Source: Armillaria gallica | Lineage: Eukaryota > Basidiomycota > Agaricomycetes > Agaricales > Physalacriaceae | DNA length: 64,000 nucleotides | Assembly (NCBI GenBank): GCA_037576215.1 | Contig: JBANDB010000002.1 | Span: forward strand, 2,728,001-2,792,000 | Direction of reading: 5' to 3' | Shown: positions 10,438 through 22,582 of the stretch, one piece after another | Position numbering within the stretch: position 1 is the stretch's first letter | Layout: each line of letters starts with the position of its first letter | Position numbers and translations under genes: made by a program | Notes under the pieces: generated by a model | Seen by the model: only the letters and a program-made list of their open reading frames with translations | Databases searched by the model: none | Told to the model about the DNA's origin: nothing

Positions 10438-13400
10438 ATGTCTGGATCCCCCTCAAAACTGATACGCATGAAAGAAGTCATCGACAAGGAGCGGGGAGGT
10501 GATACGAAACATGCGTCAAGTGGATGGGTGATTGTCAATGTGTTCCGCCATGCTTCTACCTGCTCATTTTTCGTTGTGGCTCATAGGACGGAATGCCGGT
10601 ACCCAGAAGGGAAGTAACAGAGAAACGGTTATGCCTGGAAGATGGAGAGAAAGAGTGTGCTCGTGTCGCAGCAGAAGAAATTGTCAAGGCGGAGCCTCGA
10701 ATTAATACCACGTCTCCCCCATCTGAGCTCCCCCCACGCCACCCTGGTCCTCTTGACCTCTCTACCACCAAGGCCAACATTCCAGTTCCCCCTCCTTCCG
10801 CCCTTGCTATCGCTCGTATCATCGATGACTTGGGTCGCGTTCCTTATCCCGAAGGAATCAAGAGTCCCAAAGTCGAGCTCAACATAAATGCTAAGGATGG
10901 TAAATTCATGTGTGCTATCGCTGTTCATCGGTTACAAGCCACTGAACTGACTTATTGATATCAGATATGACCGAGAATTCCTTCTGCAATTTATGCCGGT
11001 GTGCAAGGAGAAGCCCGATTCACTTCCTGCTCTCGATACTATCGGTCTTAAGCCGTCAGACCAGATTAATTACCCCACGAGTTGCGGAGGATCCGGGCGA
11101 CATCGCCAGGGCTCTGGTGCTGTTCCACCTCAGCGCCAGAAATCCACCAGTCTCGGATTCAACCCAGGATCATCCTTCAGCAAAGGAGGTTCTAGCAGCA
11201 CATTCAGCATGGGCGGTATGGACAACTTTGCGACCAGCATAGGCGGGTCTAAGCTCGATAGCGACGACCGATTCAATATGTCCAATAACATGCGTGCTGT
11301 GTCTGCCAGCGGTGCGACTCCTATGCTATTTGGCAATCGACCCTCCCAAATGCAGAGAACGGCGAGCCAAGGTGGACCGGGTGGGGCACCCATGGGCAGC
11401 AACCGGACACGGAGCAAGCGTGGCGAGAAACGCAACGACAGCAACAGAGTACCAACTGGCCCTGGATCTCAGCACGGGTATAACATGGGTCACGGATCTT
11501 CAGCAGCTCTCGTTCAATCGATGCTTGAACCCGTTGCTCCATTGCAGCAGAGCGCTAATCGTTGGGACAAACGTGCGCTCGGGGCAAACGATCCAGACTC
11601 CCGATGTCGTCGACCGCAAGGTCAAGGGTCTTCTGAACAAGCTCATGATGGAGAAATTCGACTCTATCTCCGATCAAATTATCGCATGGGCAAACAAGTC
11701 CGAGAAGGAAAAAGACGGCCGAACTCTCATTCAGGTCATTCACCTCGTCTTGGAGAGTGCCACTGATGAAGCTACATGGTCGGAGATGTATGCTCGTCTC
11801 TGTCGGAAAATGATGGAGCAGATCAGTCCAAAGGTCCAGGATGATGGTATCAAGAACACAGAGGGCAAACCTATTACTGGCGGTCAATTGTTCCGTAAAT
11901 ATCTTCTCAACAAATGTCGAGAAGATTTTGAGCGAGGTTGGGTGGCAAAAGAAGCTACTGCTGCAGCCGCAGCTTCCAAAACTATCGAGGATCAAGCTGC
12001 CAAGGCTCCGGCCGAGAAGAAAGGCGACGGAGAGGAGGAGGTCGCGCTCTATTCCGAAGAGTATCACGCCGCGCAGAAAGCGAAACGTCACGGTCTCGGT
12101 TTGATCAAATTCATTGGTGAATTGTTCAAACTGCAGATGTTGACGGAGCGCATCATGCATGAGTGTGTCAAGAAGCTGCTTTGGAATGTTGAGAATCCTG
12201 AGGAAGGGGAGATCGAGTCCCTTTGTACCCTTTTGACTACTGTTGGGCAATTGTTGGATACAGCAAAGGCCCGGGCTCATATGGATGTTTACTTCTCGCG
12301 CATGAAGGAGCTTATGAAGAGCCCTTATGTTAGCTTGCGTATGCAATTCATGTTGCAGGTAAGTCTCACGATTTCGGCAAGTTACTCTTCTAACTAACCG
12401 CGACTACTTAGGACGTTATCGAACTGCGTGAGCGGAAGTGGATTAGCCGTGATGCTGTTGATGCCCCTACCACGATCGCTCAGATACATGCAGTAAGCAA
12501 CTCTCAATTTAATTCCGGGATCGCTATATCATCAATATTTTAAAGGCTGGGAAGGAGAAAGCCGCCCAAGAGAAGGAATCGTATCAACGTCAAACGTCCA
12601 TGTCTCGCAGCGGATCCCGCCGGGGTGGAGAACGAGGCGAATTCCCCCAAGTTGGTGCTGATGGTTGGGCAGTTGCTGGTGCTCCATGGTCTCCTTCCAA
12701 GGCCGGTGATCTGTCCAAGTTTGGTCAGATCAGTGACATGACTGTTCCTGCGACGCTCCGCCAGGTAAGCGGCAAGTCGTCTGTATCCATTGTGAAGCCA
12801 GGATCCTCGTCAAATACACTCCACAAGCCACGTAAACAGGACATTGCTAAATTGTTCTACAATCCACCGTCGGCGCCCCCGTCCCAAGCCTCCTCTGATA
12901 CCTCACCTTCTAATATCAGACCTTCAGACCTCCCGCCTTCATCACAGCCACCCTCGATACCATCATCATCTCATCCGCCGTATCCTTCCTTCCTTCCTCA
13001 AAACGGCATGCGACCTCAGCAGCCAAATGCTGGTCCTAATGGTGATGCTGCTACTAGCTCTGGTCCAAGGTCGCCCCAGTATCAATGGCAGGTCCCTAAT
13101 GGCAATGCCCCCCATATACCGAGCGGACCAGGTGGACATATCCCGGTGGCTGACAAGAAACACAAAGCGGCTGAGAGAGAGCTGTTGAAGACGGAGGAAG
13201 AGGAAAGGGAGAAGGAGTGTCTCCAACCAGAAGTGGAGGAACGGAAGAATGCGGAGGAGGGTACTAAGCGGCTTCAGCAGGAAGAGGAAGAGAAAGAGCC
13301 GGCAGAGGAAGAAGTCGTCAAGGCTGAAGTTGAAGCTACATCCCATCCTTCCGCCCTTGCTACCGCTCGTATCATCGATGACTTGGGTCGCGTTCCTTAT

Positions 13401-14187
13401 CCCGAAGGAATCAGGAGTCCTAGAGTTGAGCTCAACATAAATGCTATGGATGGTGAATTCATGTGTGCCATCGTTCTTCATCGGTCACAAGCAACTGTGC
13501 TGACTTACTGATATCAGATATGACCGAGAATTCCTTCTGCAGTTTATGCCGGTATGCAAGGAGAAGCCTGAATCACTTGCTGCTCCCGATGCTATCAGCC
13601 TTAAGCCGTCGGACCACATTAACTACGGGCAACATCGCCAGGGCTCTGGTGCTGTGCCATCTCAGCACCAGACCTTCACCACAGGCGAGCCTGAGTTTGG
13701 TCAGACCAGCAACAAGGGCACACCTATTACATTTGGTCCTCAAAGCAGCATTTACGCCGGAAAGAAAGACACCGAACCTAAACCTATCAATATGAGGAAC
13801 AAAAACCTTAAGATCAAAAAGATCATCAAAAAGTTTAGCGCTGTTCGGAATCTTGATGAAGCGGAAGTTTACTTCACGCAAGTTCCTGCTAAACATCACC
13901 CTCTCCTGGTTGCCAAGCTCATGTCATTTGCTGTCAAGTCGGAGGCAGATGCGCAATTGGTGGCCGAGCTCTTCTCCCGAGCCTCGACCAAGAATCTGTG
14001 TACGATTGCTGATTTTGAGAGCGGATTTGCTGCAGTAATCGAGTTACTGGATGGCATTGCCATCGATGCACCGATGGCCTTCAAGCTGATGGCAACCATG
14101 ATGAAGGGGCCGGCCTTTGATGATGAGCAACGGACACGCTTAGCTTCGAAGACAGGCAGCGCCAAACTTCTTGGGCTTTTATCTTAG
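10438..14187 (+). pseudogene. eIF4G-like copy B: frameshifted head-to-tail mosaic
   Basis: First part: exon 1 (10438-10527) and 10587-10909, then 10965 onward with YDREFLLQF (eIF4E-binding) and the linker. At about 11598-11604 the tract GACTCCCGATG has two fewer C than paralogs, shifting the frame before MIF4G; the MIF4G frame then runs to 12358, with exons 12412-12492 and 12546 onward. At about 12738 the MA3-proximal linker passes in frame into the N-terminal disordered region of a second copy (GKSSVSIVKPGSSS), then a coiled coil, a second eIF4E motif (from 13518) and, after loss of MIF4G near 13.67 kb, an MA3 domain ending LLGLLS at 14187. The second half is open without stops. It looks like unequal recombination between units. 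A downstream product could still be made, but the full gene is broken. Confidence 0.7.
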
Positions 14188-14646
14188 ACTCGCTGATTTC
14201 GTCTTGCACCTCGTACTGTATCCGTTATCTCATGTTTTAGGTGACTGGCATTCTAAGCCAGCGAGCTACGACCTGCTGCGACACCAGTGTCGCGGTGCAC
14301 ATGATATGCACGCCATTGACGCGACGCGTTATTATTTTCGTAATGTACTCGTATGAAGTACTTTACTGCTCAACGACAGCTTGCGGTGCGGTTGTTCTGG
14401 GGACCTTTCATGTAGTACAGTGCTACTAGACATCTTCTATTCCGTGTATCGTGCAATGCAGTCTTCGCTCAAGCTCTTCCAGATGTAATCCAGCTTTCTT
14501 TCGTACATTCGATTTTTATGAAAGACGAACCGTATTCAAGAGGTTATATATTATACTGCCGTAGCTGTCAAGTTCTTCGTTATGTTTCAAAGAAATATGT
14601 CCTAGATATGTTGAAACAGAACTGTAGAAAAAAGAACTTCGAGTCA
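14188..14646. other. convergent intergenic spacer
   Basis: Between copy B and HD-3. Contains the third 44-bp motif (14290-14333) and a stretch homologous to 7.86-8.18 kb. No gene seen. Confidence 0.5.
14290..14333. repeat. conserved 44-bp motif, copy 3 (E-box mutated)
   Basis: TCGCGGTGCACATGAT ... GACGCGACGCGTTATT. The CACGTG core is changed to CACATG; the ACGCGT core is intact. Confidence 0.55.
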
Positions 14647-15244
14647 TTACGTCAATCGGCGCCCTTCCCGCCAGCCTTTCGATACTCTCTCCACTGCGCC
14701 GCCGCCTGGTGAGCATGGGTGGTCATAGCCTTCTGCTCCTGCTCTGAAGGACAGTACCTCTCGACAGACCCCAGGTTCATCCTCAAGCTTTTTGCGCTGA
14801 TAATCAAACCACGCAACGATCTGTCTGTGCGTGAGCCCTGTCTCCTCTATGAGCCGGATCTGTTCCTGGACAGAGGACGTACAGTCCATTTCAAAGGATG
14901 CTTCGAGAGCAGCAATCTGTTCTGGTGTTTTCTTGGTTTGACGAGGCTCACCGCGCTCGTCTTTGATGCGGTTGGAAAACCATCTACTTGGAGTGAGCAT
15001 GAAAGGGATGTCATCGGTGCAACTACGTACCGTCCGACTTCTTGCGATGATACCTCGCGTCCGAGCTTGGAAACGCGTGGGCTAGCCATCAGGCTCTGCT
15101 TCTTTGGAGGCCGACTCCTAGACTAGGCTCAGATTTCGGAGAAATAGGTGCCATAAAGAAGACTTACATTCCGAGACGACGCCATGTGTTCAGCTCGTTT
15201 TCCAAAAATTCAATCTGTTGGTCGTTTAACGGTTCTGCTAGCAT
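14647..15244 (-). CDS. tandem-homeodomain protein, copy HD-3, frameshifted tail
   Basis: Exons 15168-15244, 15031-15117 and 14647-14983 on the minus strand give 166 aa starting MLAEPLNDQQIEFLE. Both homeodomains are preserved: RWFSNRIKDERG in the first and RQIVAWFDYQRKKLED in the second, again Tyr for Asn51. About 14.765 kb lacks 2 nt relative to HD-2 and HD-4, so the acidic YVERYYPSEQEQ tail is replaced by an unrelated frame ending KGWREGRRLT. Intron 1 has a GTAAGT donor. It could still encode a DNA-binding protein but the conserved C terminus is lost. Confidence 0.65.
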
Positions 15245-15872
15245 GATGACAGTGACGTTGAGGAGGTTTATTTGACGATGCTGTCACAGACGGAATTTGC
15301 TGTCTGTTATATATGCTTGGCAGACTGGATCTTTACACCGCCCTGTGGCGACAAGTATAACGCTGAAGAGGAGCAGAGAGGAGCTCCTTTGATCGGCGTA
15401 TTACTTCAAGTGATATGATTCGTAAGGAGGAAAGTTTATTTGAAGTGCAAATGACGAACATATCAGCTGCATATTTGTCAGATCATTATCGGATCACAAG
15501 AGTCTTCGTGAGAGGCCCTGAGATACCCATTCATGTGCGAAAAGCATCCTGCATGGCAAGAAAGGACCTTGATGGCTGGTGTGGTACGTCTGAAGGAACC
15601 TAGATACAGGACGGAGTATAGACCACCATGCAATAAGAGAAAGATTCGTTGCTGCAGTCTGGCAGTGCTATGAGGAATGACCGTCAACTCCAAGTCGCCG
15701 GTAAAGATCTCGTGTCAGTCTGCCAGCTTGTCGTCATTGATCCAGGACACCCCCAGAATTTCCCCTCACGTATCGAATAATCGTCTAGTCAACCTTTTAC
15801 AAGAGTCGGACGTTCTCGTCGAGCACAGTTCACATCATCCCGTGCCGGAAACAGGGCGATGTGTGTCTATAG
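15245..15872. repeat. truncated unit-3 spacer, left part
   Basis: Close copy of 8776-9395, including a 62-aa frame at 15415-15603. Similarity to the repeat unit stops at about 15872 and resumes at about 27778. Confidence 0.6.
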
Positions 15873-16602
15873 GCAGTAGAAAGCTCGACATTGCCGATGA
15901 TGGAGGATGGGATCCGAGCGATGGCTTGTGTGTCGTTTTCAAATTTGAGGAAGAATATTTTGTTGTAGCAGCCTGTGCAGGAATGTAAACGGATATATAT
16001 CGATAGGTATTCTGCACGCACCTTCCGCAATTTTAGAAAAGTGAGTGCACCGCTGTGCATCGACAGACCTGCAACGTTTTGTAGCTCTTGGACGTCGAAA
16101 GCAGTGCATTCTATTGCACCGAGTCAGTTTGGCCAGAGAGTGTCAAAGGTGAATAACCTTACGTTCTGCGTCATGGAAAAGCCACTGATCTGACGGGCTG
16201 TAGAATGGATGATGTGGTCGTGGTTGTAGAGGCGACGAACTGAGAGACTTGTACCCCAAAAGCGATTGGACAGCACGTTTCACGAAAGGCTTACACAGCG
16301 TAAAATTCACCTGTTGGTGCAACATTCGCAGGATCGCCATAGATCGAACTGTAGGCCGAGTTAAGCTGAGGAAGGGATACGAGAATATAATTGTAGTAGT
16401 CACTGAGCGCAGAACCGGAAGTTCAGATAAGTAAAATCTCGGTAGGGTAGGTCGAAGAGATTGCGACGAGAGCCGACGAAGTGACGTGGGTTGGATGTAC
16501 GTGGAATTTCCAGTGGAAGAAGCGGCGCGAGTGAAAATACACGACTCGAGCGATCACTGCAGATCACGTTGCTTGGCAAGTCGCGCGTTAAATTGAAACA
16601 GT
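15873..16602. other. non-repeat DNA, no gene recognised
   Basis: Left edge of the 11.9-kb block that splits unit 3. Only short unrelated frames on both strands. Confidence 0.4.
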
Positions 16603-16611
16603 CCTTCATGT

Positions 16612-17867
16612 TAGACCTGTAACCGATCGTCTTGAATGGGAGGCAAGCTCACGATCAAGACGACCTGTAAATCTGAGCTCAAATTTGGCTGATACATTTT
16701 CGCTGACCAACACCTTCCTAAATAGAATTAGATGCCTAATTGGGAACAGGCGCGCCGTATTGCTCTTCCGCTTCTCACCATAGTCGCGATGCGCCTTTCT
16801 TGCACCTGGTTGCGACAACTGTACAAACTCATTATAAACTCTTCGATTGTATACCATGGCTGCCACTGTATACCCTCAGACTGTCTCTGAAGTGCTTGCA
16901 GATGTCTGAACAGCATCTTTAGATTGGCAACTTCTTGCTCAAATTCCAATTGCTCTTATACAATTTCTTCCTTATCTCTGGCACAATACTCTTACGATAC
17001 CCCGTCGCATCCTTGTTCACAGGCTTCCTCTCGGTTATCATCCATCTCGTGGATCACCTATTCCTTGCCGATTTCAGATCGAAGTAGCACTAGATTCGTA
17101 CGAAGATCACGATTCATGAATCTCTTGTCATTACAGGCTCTGGCTCCAGAAAAACCCTCATCGTTGCATACGCTCTAATGCTTACGATTTCACCGTTAAA
17201 ACGGCTCCAAATCACTCGGGTTGCTACCTTTTGCACTCGCTACGGAATCAAATTCAATCAATGCAATAGCAATCAAGAATGACACGCTACACAGTGACAG
17301 CTACTGGAATGTATGCTGCTTATATGCTCACTAGTTCGATACTCGATTCGCCTGCCAGACGGTCGTTCATAATTTGACAACTCACATAGCCGGTATACTA
17401 TGGCAGCGACTGCCTGTGGTGCTGAGTCTTCCATATCAAGAAAGGGTGTCCGAGTATGTTCTCATATGCGATGATTAGTGGAACAGATGACAAGGAGTTG
17501 CTACTGGGACGAGGATGAGGAGAGGAGCTCGTGTGTGTCAACGGTGTCCCGGCTGGAGAAAATGTTCGTTTATTAACGAGAATAGTACCGTGCTGGATGT
17601 GGAAGCAAGCGGTGAAAACCGAAATGTGTGTAGAAGACATTGGAGAATGAATTCGTGTCCTCATTGGAAGAAAGTGTACCTCTGTTGCCCGGGAAAGCCG
17701 AATACACGAGCTCGACACCGTTCTACAGGCTGTTCCCAATTAGGCATCTAATTCTATTTAGGAAGGCGTTGGTCAGCGAAAATGTATCAGCCAAATTTGA
17801 GCTCAGATTTACAGGTCGTCTTGATCGTGAGCTTGCCTCCCATTCAAGACGATCGGTTACAGGTCTA
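16612..17867. mobile_element. Mutator-like non-autonomous transposon (1256 bp)
   Basis: Terminal inverted repeats of 138 bp (16612-16749 and 17730-17867) differ at one position only. They start TAGACCTGTAACCGATCG. The element is flanked by a perfect 9-bp duplication CCTTCATGT (16603-16611 and 17868-17876). Long TIRs with 9-bp target duplications are the hallmark of Mutator-like elements. The roughly 980-bp interior has no transposase-like frame, so it would need a transposase in trans. Near-identical TIRs suggest recent insertion. Confidence 0.88.
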
Positions 17868-17876
17868 CCTTCATGT

Positions 17877-18397
17877 TAGGGTTGTGGACACGGCCGTTCC
17901 TTATTGGGACCGTGCCGTTACCAACACCAACATCAACACCTTCCTCATTTGATCATTGCATCTCTTATTTAACTTGGTTAACGCTGCTTGTTAACCGACT
18001 ACAACATCGATTTTCATGTTCTGGCGGACGCAGTCAACGTTCAATAGCAGACAGACGATTTCCTTCATTCGGTGACTTTACAAGGATATTCAGATGCGCA
18101 AATTCTAGTATGGCTTTCTCCAAGCTCTCTCTATCTTACCTTGCTCTAGAAGTCCTATCCTCTGATTTTCGTTGCAAAGGATGGTGACCTGTAGACGATG
18201 AACCCGAAGCACCAGAACCATTCGACGTCAAGAGCAATCAGTGGAGTACAGCAATACGAATGCTGGCCTGTGAACAATAAATATCCAGCCGTGCGCGCTT
18301 AGTGTGAGAATAGAACCATTCGACATCAGTACAGCAATGTTACTACAGCTTTCTTCTCTGTCTTGCCTCGCATTCATTCTCTTGCATACAGCTCCCA
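17877..18397. other. 5' flank of the DUF6535 gene
   Basis: No gene recognised. A direct repeat of about 15 bp (GAACCATTCGACRTC) occurs near 18216 and 18310. No clear TATA box. Confidence 0.35.
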
Positions 18398-21388
18398 ATG
18401 TCTAGTCCTAGGGAGCCCGATGAAGCGTCATCCAGCAAATCGAAAGGAAAGGCGGTCGATCCTACCGAGCACCTGAACGGTGGAGGAAATGTAGATGAAG
18501 CCAATAAGGACGAGGACAAGGAAGACGCAGAGCCAATCGATGAGGAGAATGCTTCCAAGCTTCCGAATCCTGCGACGTCCTCCAAGGCGAAGAAGACTTT
18601 CGGGATGCACAAAGCGCAACCTACAGCAAGGAAAGGTATCGTATCATCTTTACATTCACAGCTGATATCTGATGGAATTTATTAGGCAACGACCCATCCA
18701 ACTACGAAGACAGATTCCCCGAAGATCCTCTCTACGCAGAGACGGCGCCAAGCGCCAGAGTATGGATGACACACCAGGCAGAGAGCGCGATCCACGACGC
18801 GAACATGGTTGAGGAATTTCGGGATAATGTCGACGTTCTTCTGGTTTTTGTGAGCGAACCACTTATCGTCTCTGCTGTTTCTAATGGCATCACCATAGGC
18901 TGGTCTTTTCTCCGCGGTCGTTACGACTTTTGTTGTCCAGACGTCCCAGAACCTGCAAGCTAATTATTCTCAGGTCTCGACGTCTCTCCTTTTCGAATTG
19001 GTGCTTGTTCAACGTGCGATCGCCAATGGCTCTCCCGTTAACACAATCCCAGTCTCTTCGCTCAACCCTGAAACCGTATTTGTACCCACAGCTACAGATG
19101 TCTGGGTGAACGGATTGTGGTTCACCAGCCTATTTCTCAGCCTGACAACAGCATTGGTAGCCGTTCTGGTGAAGCAATGGCTGCATCACTACGTTGTCCT
19201 CCCCTCTGGTACTCCGCGTGATCGGTGCTTTGTTCGACAGTACCGATACTTGGGGCTTCAAAAGTGGCGGGTCGAGGTCATCGTTGGCATGCTACCCGTT
19301 CTAATGCATCTGGCTTTAGCGCTATTCTTCATTGGATTAGCGCTCTTCCTTCACCCCCTTCGAGCTGCCCTGTCATGGGTTGTTTGGACGGGAACCGTAC
19401 TGCTGATTGTGGCATATGTGACCGTGACCGTCCTTCCTATGTGTTTCCCGCAGTGCCCATACCGCACCCCACTCTGCGATCTCGCATACCGCCCCTACAT
19501 TTACGTCACGTCCTTATTTCAGAAACACTACCATCAACTCCATCAGCTCTTGCAGCGCTGGCGTAAGCAAAAAGTGGAGTCAATGGATCTCATCACTGCA
19601 AAGCCAGACTCCTTGAAGCAGCTCGAGCTTGAGGCAGTGGAGAAGGCGTCGCTTCGATTATCGGTCGAAGCATTGCAGTGGCTGTTATCTGCCTCGTCAA
19701 ACCCCGTAGTCCAGAGTATTGTTGTGGAATCCATAGGCGGGCTACCTATGGAAGCTCTGGTAGAAGTGGAAGATGTTTTTTCTGGCAGTCCATCCATTGT
19801 TGATGTTCGAGGGAATCTACTGTCGTCGCTGATTGGACGCAAACATGATCTTAATGACTCGGAAGACTGGTCGAAGGTACTTATGCCGAGGATACCACCG
19901 GGAACGGAGTGCAAGTTTGAACGTCTTCTTCGCTCTAGCATGTTCATTTCTAGGGTGGAGCCTCTCTGGCCTGCCATTGACATTCCTGACCAACTGGACC
20001 GAACTGAGTTTGGTGCTACTCTCATAACTCAGATTCCAAAGTTGTGTCAGTTTGATGATGTCTTGAAGTTGTGCAAGCCTGGCGTGTTTCTCCACGATAT
20101 CCTATCCCTCGAGACGCCAGAAAGGCTTCCTCCCATTGTTTGGGAAAACCTCATCCGATCGGCTACCACCTATTGGGACCTCGACCTCTTAAACATTGAT
20201 GGCCAATTCCCGATGCTCCTTTGTTCAGCCTTGACCAATAGTATTGTTAGGAACGGCATCCCAAAGCAGCAGCTATTTGCTTCACCGCTTGTTGTAGACT
20301 TTCAACAAGCGGTTGAGTACTTTCCCGAGACGGTGCTCAGGTATATGATGCGTATGTTGTCGCGGTTCGATCTGCTTCGTGGTGAGCGCCTCGAGTTTCG
20401 AGTGGTGGCAGCTTCTATCCACATCATGATCCTTAGGCTTTCACAATTAGCTGCAGACACAGACATTTCTCAGACCCCTGAAATCCGCTTCCTGATTTCG
20501 ATGTTCAGGGTGACTGGAGAATGGATTTCCAGTGGGACGAATCCCGAGTCCGTTTGGAGGATACTCGAATCGATTATCATGAATACTCCCATTTTCAGCC
20601 AGAACGCAACCAATTCAAACTATGATGAGTGCTCCGGACTGGTCCTGGATTGCTACAGCGGATTTGTACGGGAGCGTAATCTCGCTTCACGTACACATGC
20701 TTCTTCATCGGCCCTTCAGCTGCTCGTCACTCTCATTACCACTCAGTGGTCCACACTCCTCACCTCTTCCACGACTAGAGCCGCGGTTGTCTTCCTGGCA
20801 TCATGCCTACAACAGCGCTTTAAACCTGCATACGACGCGTTTTATCAACAACAGTGTTTGAAATTCCTCACACTGCAACCGGTCTCTTCATGGTCGGCAT
20901 TACTCATCAGGGCATATGTCATTGGCATCTCCGTTGCAATACACCCATCTCGCGATGATCCTAAGGAGATTCAGACGATCTCACAAGCGATTGATCGTCT
21001 TCACGAGCCTGAAAATCTCTTTCTTGTGTGTTCTACCTTGGCAATGAACATTGACCTGTATGATCGGCATGCCTGGGTATTTAGTACAGGTGCCGATATT
21101 ATGGCAGATCTTGTTCAAATTCGGCCGCTTGATCCCGCGTGGGGTAATTGTCGTCAGAGACTTTGGGCCTTGGCGCAGTATGAAAACTGCTTTGTTAGAT
21201 CAGAGGGGGAAGAAACAGATACCGAAAAACGGAGGCGTAATATACACGAAGCCATCAAGAAGCTGGACTTATTCTACTCAGATCTACCTCCTCGGACTAC
21301 AACGAGTTTGAAATTAGTACAGTTGCCTCCTACCTTACTTTCTCTCGATGTTGCTAAAGAGTTTTCAGCCATGGCCGCCGCAACTTGA
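18398..21388 (+). CDS. DUF6535 domain membrane protein
   Basis: Exons 18398-18635, 18686-18849 and 18899-21388 give 963 aa in one frame. The first 80 residues are acidic and disordered (Ser/Glu/Lys rich). The DUF6535 core follows: FRDNVDVLLVF joined by splicing to AGLFSAVVTTFVVQTSQNL, then DVWVNGLWFTSLFLSLTTA, VLVKQWLHHYV and two further membrane segments (GMLPVLMHLALALFFIGLAL, WTGTVLLIVAYVTVTVLPM). This gives about four transmembrane helices followed by a long soluble helical region of about 600 residues with no known motif. The family is widespread and uncharacterised in mushrooms. The gene sits inside the block that interrupts the eIF4G/homeodomain array and is unrelated to it. Confidence 0.85.
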
Positions 21389-22536
21389 ACCTCAGACCTG
21401 GTTAGATCGCGTAGGTCGTCTGCTACTTTGGCGTCGACCGCGACAACAGGACGAGCACGTATTGACGGAAGGTGTTTACGCGCATTCCACCCGGTGACCC
21501 ACATACCCACCGATGATGCGAGTGATCTCAGGTCCACTAGCTGTGGATCTGAGTCTGTCTTACACGTCCGCCGTAATATTGGCGACTACTCGATTTGCTA
21601 CCAATACCAGTACATATGCTGCCGTTGTATACGAAGATGATTGAATTGTTACTTTGATCTGCATGCGCTGAGGAGAAAATGGTATATCAGAGCTTCAACG
21701 TACCACTATACAATACGAAATAATGCGACTCAATTGTCCAAACTTGTATTCCGACTCCCATTGTTCACTGAAACCCAAAGACCACCAAATGGAAGCCTCC
21801 GCTAGCCAACAGCAAAGATAAGAGAGGCCAAAGTGGACAGGGAAATATTGAGAAGGTGTTGGTGTTGGTACATGAGCCTAAGCCTATACAATCCCTAGAC
21901 ACATGAAAGATCACTACGGCCCACAAACCCAGCGATCTGAATTGTGCTATCAAGGTAAGTATGAGGAGTGTCAATGGTCGTGCTTGGTTCTTATACATCT
22001 GGCCTGGCGCGTGAATTATCGCTGTGATATTTGTCCGGAGATGCATAGCGGAGTCCAGCGCAAAACACAAGTAGCTCACTCGTGTACAAGAAACTTGTCT
22101 TACAGGACTTCAAACACCTCGGCGCGGAAATAAAGAGATGGAACATCGTTGTCCGCGTCGGACCACGGACTGCTTCTTACTACAGTCTTCCCATTAGTAT
22201 TTCCTATCTCTAATCAATATATAAGCAATATAATTCTTCCCGACCACAGCGGATACAATAAATCACCTTACATTTCGCCCCACGAGAGTCCCTGGTCAGA
22301 TAATTCACAACAATGGAGAAAGAAAGTGTCATGTCTACTGTGATAAGGATAATGCTCGAACATTAGCTGCATAACAGTGCTAAAGTAGGTGCATATGTGC
22401 CTCCAGATTCAGCGGGACGAAACTATCGTAATATCTGATGGGTTCGTGACGGTCATATGAGTAATATGATCTACTTCACGTCTTGCCGGCGTGAAACGTA
22501 CTCATAGGTCTTGGCGTTCATCTAGTCTTCAGTCAG
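21389..22536. other. intergenic, nothing recognised
   Basis: About 1.1 kb with only short frames. AT-rich stretch around 22.2 kb. No shared repeat found. Confidence 0.4.
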
Positions 22537-22543
22537 TATAAAG
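22537..22543 (+). promoter_or_regulatory. TATA box of the DJ-1/PfpI gene
   Basis: TATAAAG 46 bp upstream of the ATG at 22583. Confidence 0.5.
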
Positions 22544-22582
22544 CGGACAACAACAGTAGACAAGTTCCCATTCACCACCGCG

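Noticed and set aside
11555..12346. Long minus-strand frames opposite MIF4G (also at 29841-30452, 38288-39070, 48658-49128)
   Set aside because: They recur because the plus-strand MIF4G codons are conserved. Their products have no domain and the plus strand explains the conservation.
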